This document shows positions 1 through 8,918 of a DNA stretch of 64,000 nucleotides, in pieces. The stretch is from an uncultured Lachnospiraceae bacterium. GTDB lineage: Bacteria; Bacillota; Clostridia; Lachnospirales; Lachnospiraceae. The translations under genes were made by a program, and so were the position numbers. Location: NCBI GenBank assembly GCA_910585965.1, contig CAJUHH010000005.1, positions 124,001 to 188,000 on the forward strand, read 5' to 3'. Under the pieces are notes generated by a model. It ran no database searches and had not been told where the DNA came from. It saw nothing but the letters and a program-made list of their open reading frames with translations. Position 1 is the stretch's first letter. Every line of letters begins with the position of its first letter.

Positions 1-1057
1 ATTAACGAATTCTTCCGGCGGTTTGTATGATTTCAGGAACGAGCTGCTGGTAAGACTGCTGGAGCGGCATAAGGTGGTTGTCAGCCTTCCCGATACGACA
101 AAGGTAAAGGAGCTGGAAGCAGAAGGCTGTGAAATTATTACGACACCTATCAACAGGCGCGGCGTGAACCCAAAAGAAGACGCGGGGCTGTTTTTGGCTT
201 ACCGAAGGCTGCTTAAGGATATCCGCCCGGATCTGGTGATTACCTATACGATCAAACCGAATGTATACGGAGGCTTTGCCTGCCGTCTTTCCAAGACACC
301 TTACATTGCAACGATTACCGGGCTGGGAGGGGCCTTTGACCGAAAAGGTTTTTTCCTGAAAATGATTATTATGATGTATCGCATGGGGTTGAAAAAGGCG
401 GAATGCGTTTTTTTCCAGAATAAAGAAAACAGAGATATTTTTGCCGGTTACGGGATACGCGGGAAAAGAGAGCGGTTGGTGAACGGTTCCGGCGTGAATC
501 TGGAGCGGCACTGCTTTGAAGAATATCCCCATGGCAAAAAAACGACTTTTCTTTTTGTAGGAAGGGTAATGAAGGAGCGTGGAATCCTGGAATATCTGGA
601 AGCGGCGGTGCGGCTGCACAGGGAAGACGTGGAGTTTGCCATTCTGGGTTATTGCGATGAAGATTACCAGGAATTATTGAATGAATATGAGGAAAAGGGG
701 ATTATCAGCCAATGGGGGTTCCATACACAAGTGCATCCTTTTCTGGCAAAGGCAGATGCCATCGTGGTAGCATCCTTCCATGAAGGGATGTCCAATGCGC
801 TCATAGAAGCGGCGGCGACGGGAAGGCCTGTCATCGCCTCCGATATCAGCGGATGCAGGGAGGCCTTTGAGGAAGGAAAGACGGGATTTGGATTTACGCC
901 CGGGGATGCGGGCGACCTGATACGGGCTATGGAAAAATTCCTGAAGCTTTCCCGGGAAGAAAGGGCATCCATGGGGAGGGCGGCCAGAGAAAAAATGGAA
1001 CGGGAATTTGACAGGAAGATCGTAGTGGATGCTTACATGAGCGAAGTTGTAAACTAA
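1..1057 (+). CDS. GT4 glycosyltransferase, CapM/PglA-like (5' truncated)
   Basis: The reading frame is open from base 2, so the start lies outside the window; 351 residues are visible. The first visible residues (TNSSGGLYDFR) match the N-terminal loop of GT4 enzymes of the CapM/PglA group, in which only about 10 residues precede this point. The GT-B C-terminal half shows FLFVGRVMKERGILEYLEA (nucleotide-sugar domain start) and an E-x7-E region near SFHEGMSNALIEAAATG. Such enzymes transfer a sugar from a nucleotide donor to a lipid-linked oligosaccharide at the inner membrane face. It lies 14 nt before the UDP-HexNAc dehydrogenase, in the same operon. The sugar transferred cannot be told from sequence. 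Confidence 0.9.
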   Translation, partial: LTNSSGGLYDFRNELLVRLLERHKVVVSLPDTTKVKELEAEGCEIITTPINRRGVNPKEDAGLFLAYRRLLKDIRPDLVITYTIKPNVYGGFACRLSKTPYIATITGLGGAFDRKGFFLKMIIMMYRMGLKKAECVFFQNKENRDIFAGYGIRGKRERLVNGSGVNLERHCFEEYPHGKKTTFLFVGRVMKERGILEYLEAAVRLHREDVEFAILGYCDEDYQELLNEYEEKGIISQWGFHTQVHPFLAKADAIVVASFHEGMSNALIEAAATGRPVIASDISGCREAFEEGKTGFGFTPGDAGDLIRAMEKFLKLSREERASMGRAAREKMEREFDRKIVVDAYMSEVVN

Positions 1058-1071
1058 AGGAGGAAACAGGG

Positions 1072-2385
1072 ATGGATTTGTATGAAAAGCTGGTGGATGG
1101 AAGCGAGAAGCTTTCTTTGGTAGGGTTAGGATACGTGGGCATGCCTATCGCGGTAGCTTTTGCCAAAAAGATAAAGGTAGTCGGCTTCGACTTGAACGAG
1201 CAGAAAATCGAGCTGTATAAGGCAGGGGTGGATCCTACCAATGAAGTCGGCGGGGAAGTCATACGCGATACGAAGGTGGAGTTTACCGCAGATGCTTCTA
1301 GGCTGAAAGAGGCAAAGTTCCATATCGTTGCGGTTCCTACACCGGTCAATGACGACCATACGCCGGATCTTTCGCCGGTGGAAGGGGCGAGCCGCCTTTT
1401 GGGGCAGAATTTGACGAAGGGTTCCATTGTTGTATTTGAATCCACCGTATACCCAGGCGTGACGGAAGATATCTGTGTGCCTATTCTGGAGAAGGAGTCC
1501 GGGCTGAAGTGCGGTGTGGACTTTAAGATCGGATATTCGCCGGAGAGGATCAATCCAGGGGATAAGGTACACCGGCTGGAAACGATTACGAAGATTGTTT
1601 CCGGGATGGACAAGGAAACATTGGATACGGTGGCTAAGGTATACGAACTCGTGGTAGAGGCCGGAGTTTACCGGGCCGAATCCATCAAGGTGGCCGAGGC
1701 CGCAAAAGTGATTGAAAACAGCCAGCGGGATATCAATATTGCTTTTATGAATGAATTATCCATTATCTTCCATAAAATGGAAATTGATACGAAGGCGGTG
1801 CTGGAAGCGGCCGGGACAAAATGGAATTTCCTGAAATTTTTCCCGGGGCTGGTAGGTGGACACTGCATCGGAGTGGATCCCTATTATCTTACGTACAAGG
1901 CAGAACAGCTTGGCTATCATTCCCAGATCATCCTTTCCGGCCGGCGCATTAACGACGATATGGGAAAATATGTGGCGGAAAGCCTGGTAAAGAATCTGAT
2001 TAAAACCGATATTCCGGTGAAAGGGGCGAAGGTGGCTATTTTAGGCTTTACCTTTAAGGAAAACTGCCCGGATACGAGAAATACAAAGGTGATTGATATT
2101 TATAAAGAGCTTGGGGAATACGGGATCCGGCCGATTGTGGTAGATCCTGCGGCGGATGCCGATGAAGCGAAAAGGCTCTACGGAATTGATTTCCATGATA
2201 TCAAAGAGATAGAAAATATGGACGCGGTGGTCATTGCGGTGGCGCATTCTGAGTTCCTGGAATTATCCAGGGAAGAAATAGGGGCATTCTTCAACCCGGC
2301 GCATAAAGTGAAGGTATTGATGGATATTAAAGGTCTTCTGGATAAGGAAGATTATCGGGAAGATTATCTGTATTGGAGATTATAA
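1072..2385 (+). CDS. tviB: UDP-N-acetylhexosamine 6-dehydrogenase, TviB/WbpO type
   Basis: 437 residues, full length for the nucleotide-sugar dehydrogenase family. It has an NAD-binding GLGYVG at residues 18-23, the TviB/WbpO signature (VAVPTPVNDDHTPDLSP, ESTVYPG, GYSPERINPGDK) and the catalytic Cys265 in GGHCIGVDPYY. This class oxidises C6 of UDP-GlcNAc or UDP-GalNAc with two NAD+ to give the UDP-N-acetylhexosaminuronic acid. The WbpP/TviC-like 4-epimerase two genes downstream makes a GalNAcA product the likely outcome. An AGGAGG-like site (aaaggagg) lies upstream of the ATG. The signature separates it from UDP-glucose dehydrogenase, which is encoded separately at 59761-61071. Which of the two UDP-HexNAcs is the substrate is inference. 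Confidence 0.93.
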   Translation: MDLYEKLVDGSEKLSLVGLGYVGMPIAVAFAKKIKVVGFDLNEQKIELYKAGVDPTNEVGGEVIRDTKVEFTADASRLKEAKFHIVAVPTPVNDDHTPDLSPVEGASRLLGQNLTKGSIVVFESTVYPGVTEDICVPILEKESGLKCGVDFKIGYSPERINPGDKVHRLETITKIVSGMDKETLDTVAKVYELVVEAGVYRAESIKVAEAAKVIENSQRDINIAFMNELSIIFHKMEIDTKAVLEAAGTKWNFLKFFPGLVGGHCIGVDPYYLTYKAEQLGYHSQIILSGRRINDDMGKYVAESLVKNLIKTDIPVKGAKVAILGFTFKENCPDTRNTKVIDIYKELGEYGIRPIVVDPAADADEAKRLYGIDFHDIKEIENMDAVVIAVAHSEFLELSREEIGAFFNPAHKVKVLMDIKGLLDKEDYREDYLYWRL

Positions 2386-3770
2386 TGGGGAAAAGGATAA
2401 GGTCAGGCATATTCCTTGTGCTGCTTCTGGCAGTTTTTCTCGGAATGTTCGCCGCATTCGGCCCGGGTGTATATAACGATTCGGATCAGTATTTAAAAAT
2501 GCATATCCACAGGGAACCTTTATATCCTTTGTTCCTGGCAGCCCTCCGAACGGTTTTTCCGAACGGATGGCTGATTGCCATGGGGATTGTGCAGAATGTT
2601 TTTGCGGCGGTGAGCATATGGCTGTTTGCGGAATATTTCGGGGAAAGGTTTGAGCTGGGGGCTGCGGGAGAAGCGGTGGTGGTACTTCTCTGTCTTGCCC
2701 CTCACATGCTGACCAGATATTTTTCTGCTTTGCATCTTTTTATGACGAATTCGGTTATGAGCGAAGCGGTCTGTCTGCCCTTATTTACCCTGTTTTTTAT
2801 GGAATGCTGTAAAATATTTACGGAAGAAGAGGAAAGGGAATGCCGGAAAGCGGCAGTTTGTTCCCTTCTTCTTGCATTTCTGGTTTCCCTAGCTAGGACG
2901 CAGATGATGGTGACGATTCTTATATGGCTGGCAGTGGCTGGGGTCAGGATCGTGCTGTGGCCGAAGAACCGATGGAGGCGGAGGACGTGGCAGAGGCTGA
3001 GGAATGGGAAGTGGAAAGCATCGCGCCTCCTGATCATGACTGGCATAGTGGCGGTTGTATTTCTCCTGCGCATGCTTGCGGTGAGGAGCTATAACCTTGT
3101 ATTTAACGGGCATTTTATCAACAATACATACGGAACCGTAAACACGCTGACGAATATCCTATATGCCGCAGATCGGGAAGATGGGGAGCGGATCAGGGAT
3201 CAGGAAGCCAGGGAATTTTTCTTCCGTATGTATGATTTGGCCGAAGAACGGCAGGCCAATTATAAATATGCCGGTTCTTCGCTCCGGGAAAAGACGGAGC
3301 ATATTGAGGCCTGGCATGATACGATCAAATATGAAATGATAGAGGATGTATTCTATCAGACCTACGATAAGACGGTGACAAGCGATTATATTATCCAAAA
3401 CCTGATGGCGGATGAAACGGCGGGGAAAATTATCAAGGGCATTCTGCCCGGCTGTTTTTTTCGGTGGCTGGGAAATTATATATTGATTGCCTCTTATGGA
3501 GCGGTTCGCAGCATTGCGGTCGTTCATCCTATTATTAACTGGGCGGCATGCTTCCTTTATTTATCGGCCCTGGGGCTGGTGCTGCTTGTCTGGAGGAAGG
3601 ATGCAGGGAATCGGGCGGTTCCGGTCATGTTGATTGCTCTTTTGGCAATATTGGCAAACGTGGGCGCGGTATCCATGACCATCATGTGTTTGTCCAGATA
3701 TATGATTTATGGGTTTGCGCCTTTTTATACGGGGTATTTTTTGCTGCTTTTAAACCTGCGGAGAAGATGA
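2385..3770 (+). CDS. Polytopic membrane protein, GT-C (GT39/ArnT-like) transferase candidate
   Basis: 461 residues with about 10 hydrophobic segments. The start is the ATG overlapping the preceding stop (TAATG); an upstream TTG at 2373 is possible but has no better ribosome site. The first external loop contains VYNDSDQYLKM followed by REPLYPLFLAAL, an acidic loop plus an R-x-P-x-YP pattern seen in GT-C transferases that use polyprenyl-phosphate sugars. A soluble insertion of about 100 residues lies between roughly 235 and 340. It sits between the two UDP-HexNAcA pathway genes, so it probably serves the same polymer from the outer membrane face. The family assignment rests on topology and the first loop only. 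Confidence 0.7.
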   Translation: MGKRIRSGIFLVLLLAVFLGMFAAFGPGVYNDSDQYLKMHIHREPLYPLFLAALRTVFPNGWLIAMGIVQNVFAAVSIWLFAEYFGERFELGAAGEAVVVLLCLAPHMLTRYFSALHLFMTNSVMSEAVCLPLFTLFFMECCKIFTEEEERECRKAAVCSLLLAFLVSLARTQMMVTILIWLAVAGVRIVLWPKNRWRRRTWQRLRNGKWKASRLLIMTGIVAVVFLLRMLAVRSYNLVFNGHFINNTYGTVNTLTNILYAADREDGERIRDQEAREFFFRMYDLAEERQANYKYAGSSLREKTEHIEAWHDTIKYEMIEDVFYQTYDKTVTSDYIIQNLMADETAGKIIKGILPGCFFRWLGNYILIASYGAVRSIAVVHPIINWAACFLYLSALGLVLLVWRKDAGNRAVPVMLIALLAILANVGAVSMTIMCLSRYMIYGFAPFYTGYFLLLLNLRRR

Positions 3771-3792
3771 TAAAAGAAAGGAGATATGCATT

Positions 3793-4767
3793 ATGAGTTA
3801 TAAAGAGTTAAAATTTGATGCGGACAGTGTATTTTTAGTCACTGGAGGAGCGGGTTTCATCGGTTCTAATTTGTGTGAGGCGCTTCTCGATATGGGTTAT
3901 ACGGTGCGGTGTCTGGACAATCTTTCTACCGGAAAATATGAGAATATAGAACCGTTCACAAAATCGAATCGGTTTACCTTTATCAAAGGCGATATCCGTG
4001 AATTGGAAACCTGTCTGGAAGCCACAAAAGGGGTGGACTATGTCCTGAACCAGGCGGCATGGGGAAGCGTGCCGAGGAGCATCGAAATGCCCCTTCTGTA
4101 TGAGGAAATCAATATCAGGGGGACGCTGAATATGATGGAAGCGAGCCGGCAGAACGGAGTAAAGAAATTCGTATATGCCTCCAGTTCTTCCGTATACGGG
4201 GACCATCCCCAGCTTCCGAAGAAGGAAGGCGTGGAAGGAAAGGTGATTTCGCCTTATGCCCTGACAAAGAAAGTGGATGAGGAATACGGCAGATTGTATA
4301 AGGAACTGTATGGGCTGGATACTTACGGGCTGCGTTACTTTAATGTTTTTGGCAGAAGGCAGGACCCGGACGGGGCGTATGCGGCGGTGATCCCTAAATT
4401 TATCCGTATGCTTTTGAACGGAGAGACCCCAACCATCAACGGCGATGGGAAACAGTCGAGGGATTTTACCTATATTGATAATGTGATTGAGGCGAATTTG
4501 AAAGCCTGCCTGGCATCCGGCGAAGCGGCGGGGAATGCGTTCAACATCGGCGCGGGCGGGAGAGAATACCTGATCGATGTTTATTATGACTTGTGCAAGG
4601 CGCTTGGAAAAGACGTGGAGCCGAAATTCGGGCCGCCGAGGCTTGGCGATGTCCGAGATTCCAACGCGGATATTTCCAAAGCAAGGGAACTGCTCGGGTA
4701 TGATCCGGAGTATGATTTTGCACAGGGAATCAGCCTGGCGATCGACTGGTATAAGGAGAATTTATGA
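3793..4767 (+). CDS. tviC: UDP-N-acetylglucosamine 4-epimerase, WbpP/TviC type
   Basis: 324 residues, an extended short-chain dehydrogenase/reductase. A Rossmann motif GGAGFIG is at residues 18-24, followed by the CLDNLSTG loop, YASSSSVYG, and the catalytic pair Tyr155-x3-Lys159 in SPYALTKK. The Ser/Ala-rich substrate region (NQAAWGSVPRS) is characteristic of the WbpP/TviC group, which interconverts UDP-GlcNAc/UDP-GalNAc and their uronic acids. An aaaggag ribosome site precedes the ATG. The stop overlaps the next start by ATGA, so translation with the formyltransferase-like gene is coupled. Together with the TviB/WbpO-type dehydrogenase it completes a UDP-HexNAcA route. Confidence 0.92.
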   Translation: MSYKELKFDADSVFLVTGGAGFIGSNLCEALLDMGYTVRCLDNLSTGKYENIEPFTKSNRFTFIKGDIRELETCLEATKGVDYVLNQAAWGSVPRSIEMPLLYEEINIRGTLNMMEASRQNGVKKFVYASSSSVYGDHPQLPKKEGVEGKVISPYALTKKVDEEYGRLYKELYGLDTYGLRYFNVFGRRQDPDGAYAAVIPKFIRMLLNGETPTINGDGKQSRDFTYIDNVIEANLKACLASGEAAGNAFNIGAGGREYLIDVYYDLCKALGKDVEPKFGPPRLGDVRDSNADISKARELLGYDPEYDFAQGISLAIDWYKENL

Positions 4768-5684
4768 AATACAAGGTAGTGGTGTTCGGAGTAAAAGACA
4801 CATCGGAAAATATTGTGGAATTTATCCATAAAAAGATATGCCCGGTGGAACTGGTCATTACGATCAGCAAAGAGGTGCTGAATAAAAACCAGGTTTCCGG
4901 GTTCAAGGGCCTTTCGGTGTTGACAGAGCGGTATGGGATACCCGTATTTGAGGCAGACAGCTATTTCCTTACGGATGAAAAGACAAAAAAATTCATGGAA
5001 GAAAATGAATTCGAGATCGCCATTTCCATGGGCTGGCAGAGGCTGATCCCCAAATATGTGCTGGATCGGTTTGCTTACGGCGTATACGGCTTCCATGGGA
5101 ACTGCGGCTACCTTCCGTTCGGCAGGGGGAGGTCGCCGTTAAACTGGTCGATCATCCAGGGGGATACCAGGTTCAATTTGAATTTATTTCGGTATGATGA
5201 GAATGCGGACAGCCCCAATGTGTTTGCTACGGAAATGTTTTCTATCACATGCCATGATGATATTCGGACGGCGCAATATAAAAATATGATTTGCTCTAAA
5301 AACCTGATTCGGAAGCTTTTGAAAGCTTATGAGAAAAAAAATATTGTAATCCGCACGGAGTCCAAAGACTTCGATTCCTGGTATAACAAGAGGACGGCGG
5401 AGGACGGGAAAATCGATTTCAAAGGGCGGACGAGGGATATTTATAACCTGATCCGGGGCGTAGCCGCGCCTTTTCCGGGAGCATTTGCAATGTGCGGCGG
5501 CGAAAAGGTGACGATATGGGAGGCCCACCCCTTTGATGAAATCATAGACTTTTCGGCTTATGCGCCGGGGGAAGTGGCGGATGTGTTTGACGGGAAACTG
5601 GTAGTAAGGACAGTGGACGGCTCGCTGCTTGTCGATCGATATGAATGCGGAAGGAAGATAGAGGCCGGGGATATTCTAGGTTAG
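4764..5684 (+). CDS. Formyltransferase-fold protein, probable sugar N-formyltransferase
   Basis: 306 residues. The fold is that of methionyl-tRNA formyltransferase: an N-terminal Rossmann-like domain (VVVFGVKDTSENIVEF), GWQRLIPKYVL, then the active-site segment GFHGNCGYLPFGRGRSPLNW and a C-terminal OB-like region (FPGAFAMCGGEKVTIWEA). His111 and Asp149 align with the catalytic His and Asp of Fmt, but the Asn two residues before the His is Gly109, and two extra residues lie between His and the LP. In a polysaccharide operon the likely job is N10-formyl-THF-dependent formylation of an amino sugar nucleotide. No 4-aminotransferase that would make the usual substrate is in the window. It is translationally coupled to the epimerase by ATGA. 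Confidence 0.8.
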   Translation: MKYKVVVFGVKDTSENIVEFIHKKICPVELVITISKEVLNKNQVSGFKGLSVLTERYGIPVFEADSYFLTDEKTKKFMEENEFEIAISMGWQRLIPKYVLDRFAYGVYGFHGNCGYLPFGRGRSPLNWSIIQGDTRFNLNLFRYDENADSPNVFATEMFSITCHDDIRTAQYKNMICSKNLIRKLLKAYEKKNIVIRTESKDFDSWYNKRTAEDGKIDFKGRTRDIYNLIRGVAAPFPGAFAMCGGEKVTIWEAHPFDEIIDFSAYAPGEVADVFDGKLVVRTVDGSLLVDRYECGRKIEAGDILG

Positions 5685-5748
5685 TGTGAAGAGAAGTTCT
5701 AAGGCTCGCACCAGTGGGTGCTTCGCCAAGAACTTCTAAGACTTCACA
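5685..5748. repeat. 64-bp nested palindrome directly after a stop codon
   Basis: TGTGAAG (5685-5691) pairs with CTTCACA (5742-5748), AGAAGTTCT (5692-5700) pairs perfectly with AGAACTTCT (5729-5737), and an inner GCACC (5708-5712) pairs with GGTGC (5717-5721). There is no T-run after it, so it is not a classical intrinsic terminator. It could be a small non-autonomous palindromic element or an RNA-stability hairpin inside the operon. No target-site duplication is visible. Confidence 0.75.
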
Positions 5749-5754
5749 CCGAAA

Positions 5755-5809
5755 AATGCCTGAAATACGGCATTCTCCGCACGGATTTGTGATTCCGCGA
5801 AGCGGAATC
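5755..5809. other. Two further hairpins upstream of a ribosome binding site
   Basis: AATGCC (5755-5760) pairs with GGCATT (5769-5774) over an 8-nt loop. GATTCCGC (5791-5798) pairs perfectly with GCGGAATC (5802-5809) over a 3-nt loop. The second hairpin ends three bases before the GGGGGA ribosome site at 5812-5817 of the DUF2334 gene, so it could affect its translation or mRNA decay. No open reading frame crosses the 138-bp gap. Confidence 0.7.
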
Positions 5810-5822
5810 ATGGGGGATTTGT

Positions 5823-6578
5823 ATGAAAATAGCGGTTCGGATGGATGATATTGCGCCGGGGATGGACTGGAAAAAATTCATGGATTTCAAGGCGCTTTTG
5901 GATCAATATGGAATCAAACCATTGGTCGGCGTGGTGCCGGACAATCAGGACGAAAATCTGGAACGGACGCAGGAGAACGGGGAACATAAGAATTACGGAA
6001 TGCCTGAGGACTTCTGGGCATATATCAGGGAGCTGCAGGGGCAGGGCTGGAGCATTGCCATGCATGGTTATCAGCATGTTTATACACAGAAGAAGGGCGG
6101 CGTTTTTCCGCTGAACCGTTTTTCGGAGTTTGCCGGACTGCCGCTAGCCAGGCAGCTGGCGATGTTGGAAAAGGGCAGGGCAATTCTGGATTCCCATGGA
6201 ATAAAAACGGATATTTTTATGGCTCCCGCCCATTCTTATGATAAGAATACATTAAAGGCTTTGCATCAGGCCGGATTCCGCAAAATAACGGACGGGTTCG
6301 GAAAGAGGCCGTATTTTTGGAAGCAAATGTGCTTTTATCCGATTGCGTTCCGGCTGGAAAGCAGCTTGAAAAAAAAGCAGGGGCTGACGACGATGGTAGT
6401 TCATGCCAATACCGCAAGCCAGAAGGATATGGAAAGATACCGAAGGATTTTTGGGCAAAATGAAATCATATCCTATAAGGATTACTTGCAGGAAGGGGCG
6501 GTTGCCAGAGGATGGTGCGGGCATTGCGCGGAGTATCTGCTGGCGGTCGGAAAGCGTATGTTGGTGAAGTTTTTATAG
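5823..6578 (+). CDS. DUF2334-like polysaccharide deacetylase family protein
   Basis: 251 residues with no signal peptide, so probably cytoplasmic. An N-terminal RMDDI (residues 6-10) and the metal-binding H-x3-H pair His81/His85 in MHGYQH resemble the DUF2334/NodB-type (CE4 fold) deacetylases; APAHSYD further on supplies a third conserved patch. Such proteins remove N- or O-acetyl groups from sugars using a divalent metal. The intracellular location would suit a nucleotide-linked or lipid-linked intermediate. It starts 6 nt after a GGGGGA ribosome site and follows the palindromic gap. Substrate unknown. Confidence 0.78.
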   Translation: MKIAVRMDDIAPGMDWKKFMDFKALLDQYGIKPLVGVVPDNQDENLERTQENGEHKNYGMPEDFWAYIRELQGQGWSIAMHGYQHVYTQKKGGVFPLNRFSEFAGLPLARQLAMLEKGRAILDSHGIKTDIFMAPAHSYDKNTLKALHQAGFRKITDGFGKRPYFWKQMCFYPIAFRLESSLKKKQGLTTMVVHANTASQKDMERYRRIFGQNEIISYKDYLQEGAVARGWCGHCAEYLLAVGKRMLVKFL

Positions 6579-6593
6579 AGGAGGGAAATGCCC

Positions 6594-7736
6594 ATGGGAG
6601 AACCGGTCCGCGTGCTGCATGTGCTCGGAGGCTTAAGCCTTGGCGGCGCGGAAAGCCGCATTATGGATTTATATCGGTGTATGGACAGGGAGAAGGTGCA
6701 GTTTGACTTCCTTGTGCATCAGAATCGGACGGGGGAACGCATTCCCGAATTTTATGATGAAGAGATTAAGAGCCTGGGCGGAAAAATTTATCTCCTGCCC
6801 AGGTTTCAAGGATATAATTATTTTGCATATCAAAAAGCGGCACGGGATTTTTTTCAGAAGCACCATGACTTTCGCGTCGTGCAGGGGCATATGACAAGTA
6901 CGGCGGCTATCTATCTGCCGGAGGCGGCGAGAGCGGGTATCCCGGTTCGGGTTGCCCATGCCAGAAGTGCCGGGGTGGATCAGGGAATAAAAGGAGTTGT
7001 CACGAGGCTGCTGCGTATTCCGCTGCTTGGGCGGGCAGATTATTGCTTTGCCTGTTCCAGGGAAGCCGGGGAATCGGTGTTTGGGAAAAAATGGGAGAAA
7101 TCGCCGAAAGCACTGGTTATCCCGAACGCAGTAGATGCCCGGAAATTCATATATCGGGAAGAGAGGCGGAATCAGGTCAGAAAAGAGCTGGATTTGGAGA
7201 ATCGTTTTGTGATTGGGCATGTGGGAAGGTTCCATTATGCGAAAAACCATGAATTCCTGTTGGAAATTTTTGCTGCTGTAAAAAGAGGGATGGAAGAAAA
7301 AGGAGTAAAGGCGACGCTCATGCTTCTCGGCGAAGGTTCCGGCATGGAGGAAGCCAGGAAACAGGCAGAAAGGCTCGGCATAGAAAAAGAGACATTGTTT
7401 ATGGGAAACCGAAAAGAAGTCTGGGATTATTACCAGGCGATGGATTATTTTGTGTTTCCCTCCCGGTTTGAGGGTTTGCCTGGGACTGTAGTGGAAGCTC
7501 AGGCCGCCGGGCTGAAATGCCTGATCTCGGACAAAATTACGCCCGAGGTAGGCTTTACGGAGCTGGTGGCATATCAGGATATCTCTCTTCCGGCAGAAGA
7601 TTGGGCAGAGCAGATTATAAAAGACATTCCTTATGAAAGAAAAGATATGTGCCAGGCTGTCGAGGCGGCCGGTTTTGATGTGAGAGAACAGGCCAAAAGG
7701 ATGGAACGTTTTTATTTGTCAGGGAAAATCAGCTGA
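6594..7736 (+). CDS. GT4 glycosyltransferase, EpsF-like
   Basis: 380 residues. The start at 6594 gives a 9-nt gap from the AGGAGG at 6579-6584; the in-frame ATG at 6588 leaves only about 3 nt and is less likely. Glycine-rich LHVLGGLSLGGAESRIMDLY at the N terminus and the C-terminal FVFPSRFEGLPGTVVEAQAAG segment (E-x7-E) are typical of GT-B retaining enzymes of the EpsF subgroup. The role is cytoplasmic transfer of one sugar to the growing lipid-linked unit. Donor and linkage cannot be read from sequence. Confidence 0.9.
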   Translation: MGEPVRVLHVLGGLSLGGAESRIMDLYRCMDREKVQFDFLVHQNRTGERIPEFYDEEIKSLGGKIYLLPRFQGYNYFAYQKAARDFFQKHHDFRVVQGHMTSTAAIYLPEAARAGIPVRVAHARSAGVDQGIKGVVTRLLRIPLLGRADYCFACSREAGESVFGKKWEKSPKALVIPNAVDARKFIYREERRNQVRKELDLENRFVIGHVGRFHYAKNHEFLLEIFAAVKRGMEEKGVKATLMLLGEGSGMEEARKQAERLGIEKETLFMGNRKEVWDYYQAMDYFVFPSRFEGLPGTVVEAQAAGLKCLISDKITPEVGFTELVAYQDISLPAEDWAEQIIKDIPYERKDMCQAVEAAGFDVREQAKRMERFYLSGKIS

Positions 7737-7776
7737 TCAGCCAGGCGAAGGAATCTTAGTAAATGCGAGGTAAGAC

Positions 7777-8895
7777 ATGAAGAAAAAAATAATGTTGATC
7801 GTGCCGATGCTCCACCAAGGCGGCTTTGAACGGGTGTGCGTAGCCACGGCGCGGCTGTTGGAGCCATATGCGGATGTGTATATCGTGGTATTTGACTCCA
7901 AGGATATTGCCTATGATATCAAAGGATTACATGTAACAGATCTGCATCTGGGAGTAAGGGAAGGAAAAATCGGCAAGACTTGGAATGTCATAAAGAGAAG
8001 CCTTGCTGTCAGGAAGCTGAAAAAGGAATGGGGGATCGATATCGCATACAGCTTCGGCCCGTCCGCGAATATGGTAAATGTGTTTTCCAAAACCAAAGGG
8101 GAAGTCTGGACAGGCATCCGCAGTTATATGGATATGGGGAATGCGCGGCTGATCCGTTTGTTTTCCCGGCGTTCGGATAGGGTGTTATGTTGTTCGAAGA
8201 GGATCGAAGAGGAAATAACATCCAGATATCGTTGCCGGAATGCGGTGACATTATATAATCCCCTGGATGTGTCGGCTCTGGAACAAAATGCCGCAGAGGA
8301 AGAAATCAGGCTGCCCTGGGAGGACAGGAAGAACATGATTGTTTCTATGGGGCGGGAAGATGACGTGAAAGGCTTCTGGCATCTGCTGAAAAGTTTTTCC
8401 CTTGTGCGGAAGGAAGTCCCGGATGCAAAGCTGATGATTATCGGGGACGGGGAGTTCGAGGAATACAAGGCGCTGGCAAAGGGGCTGGGCATAGGGGACG
8501 AGGTATATTTTACGGGAATGAAAAAAAACCCTTTCCCTTATTTGCATGCGGCCAGGGTTTATGTCCTGACTTCTTATAACGAGGGCTTTCCGAATGCGCT
8601 GGTGGAGGCCATGGCTCTTGGCATCCCGGCGATTGCCACGGACTGCCTGACCGGCCCAAGGGAGATATTGTGCAAGGGGGATGTTTCTTACGGGGTGCTG
8701 CTTCCCAATATGAGTCCGGTAAAAAATATGGATCCTTTGGCAATAAGCGGGGAAGAAGAGCATCTGGCGGACGAGATCAAAAGGATGCTGACGGATCAGA
8801 AATACTATGACAAGTATCAGGAAGCGGCAAGAGTGAGGGCGAAGGATTTTTCCAATGCCGGTTATGTGGAATGCATAAGGGGATGGATTGGCTGA
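7777..8895 (+). CDS. GT4 glycosyltransferase
   Basis: 372 residues. The GT-B fold is shown by IVPMLHQGGFERVCVATA at the N terminus, NMIVSMGREDDVKGFWHLL at the start of the donor domain, and LTSYNEGFPNALVEAMALG followed by ATDCLTGPREIL near the C terminus. The E-x7-E donor-binding glutamates are intact. GAGG at 7767-7770 lies 6 nt before the ATG. It is the last gene of the first + block; only 23 nt separate its stop from the stop of the opposing gene, and no clear terminator is visible between them. Confidence 0.9.
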   Translation: MKKKIMLIVPMLHQGGFERVCVATARLLEPYADVYIVVFDSKDIAYDIKGLHVTDLHLGVREGKIGKTWNVIKRSLAVRKLKKEWGIDIAYSFGPSANMVNVFSKTKGEVWTGIRSYMDMGNARLIRLFSRRSDRVLCCSKRIEEEITSRYRCRNAVTLYNPLDVSALEQNAAEEEIRLPWEDRKNMIVSMGREDDVKGFWHLLKSFSLVRKEVPDAKLMIIGDGEFEEYKALAKGLGIGDEVYFTGMKKNPFPYLHAARVYVLTSYNEGFPNALVEAMALGIPAIATDCLTGPREILCKGDVSYGVLLPNMSPVKNMDPLAISGEEEHLADEIKRMLTDQKYYDKYQEAARVRAKDFSNAGYVECIRGWIG

Positions 8896-8918
8896 TGGAA
8901 GTGTCAGGCAGCTGTCCT

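Noticed and set aside
8896..8918. CAGCTG palindrome as a terminator between converging genes
   Set aside because: Only 6 bp with no loop and no T-run on either strand.
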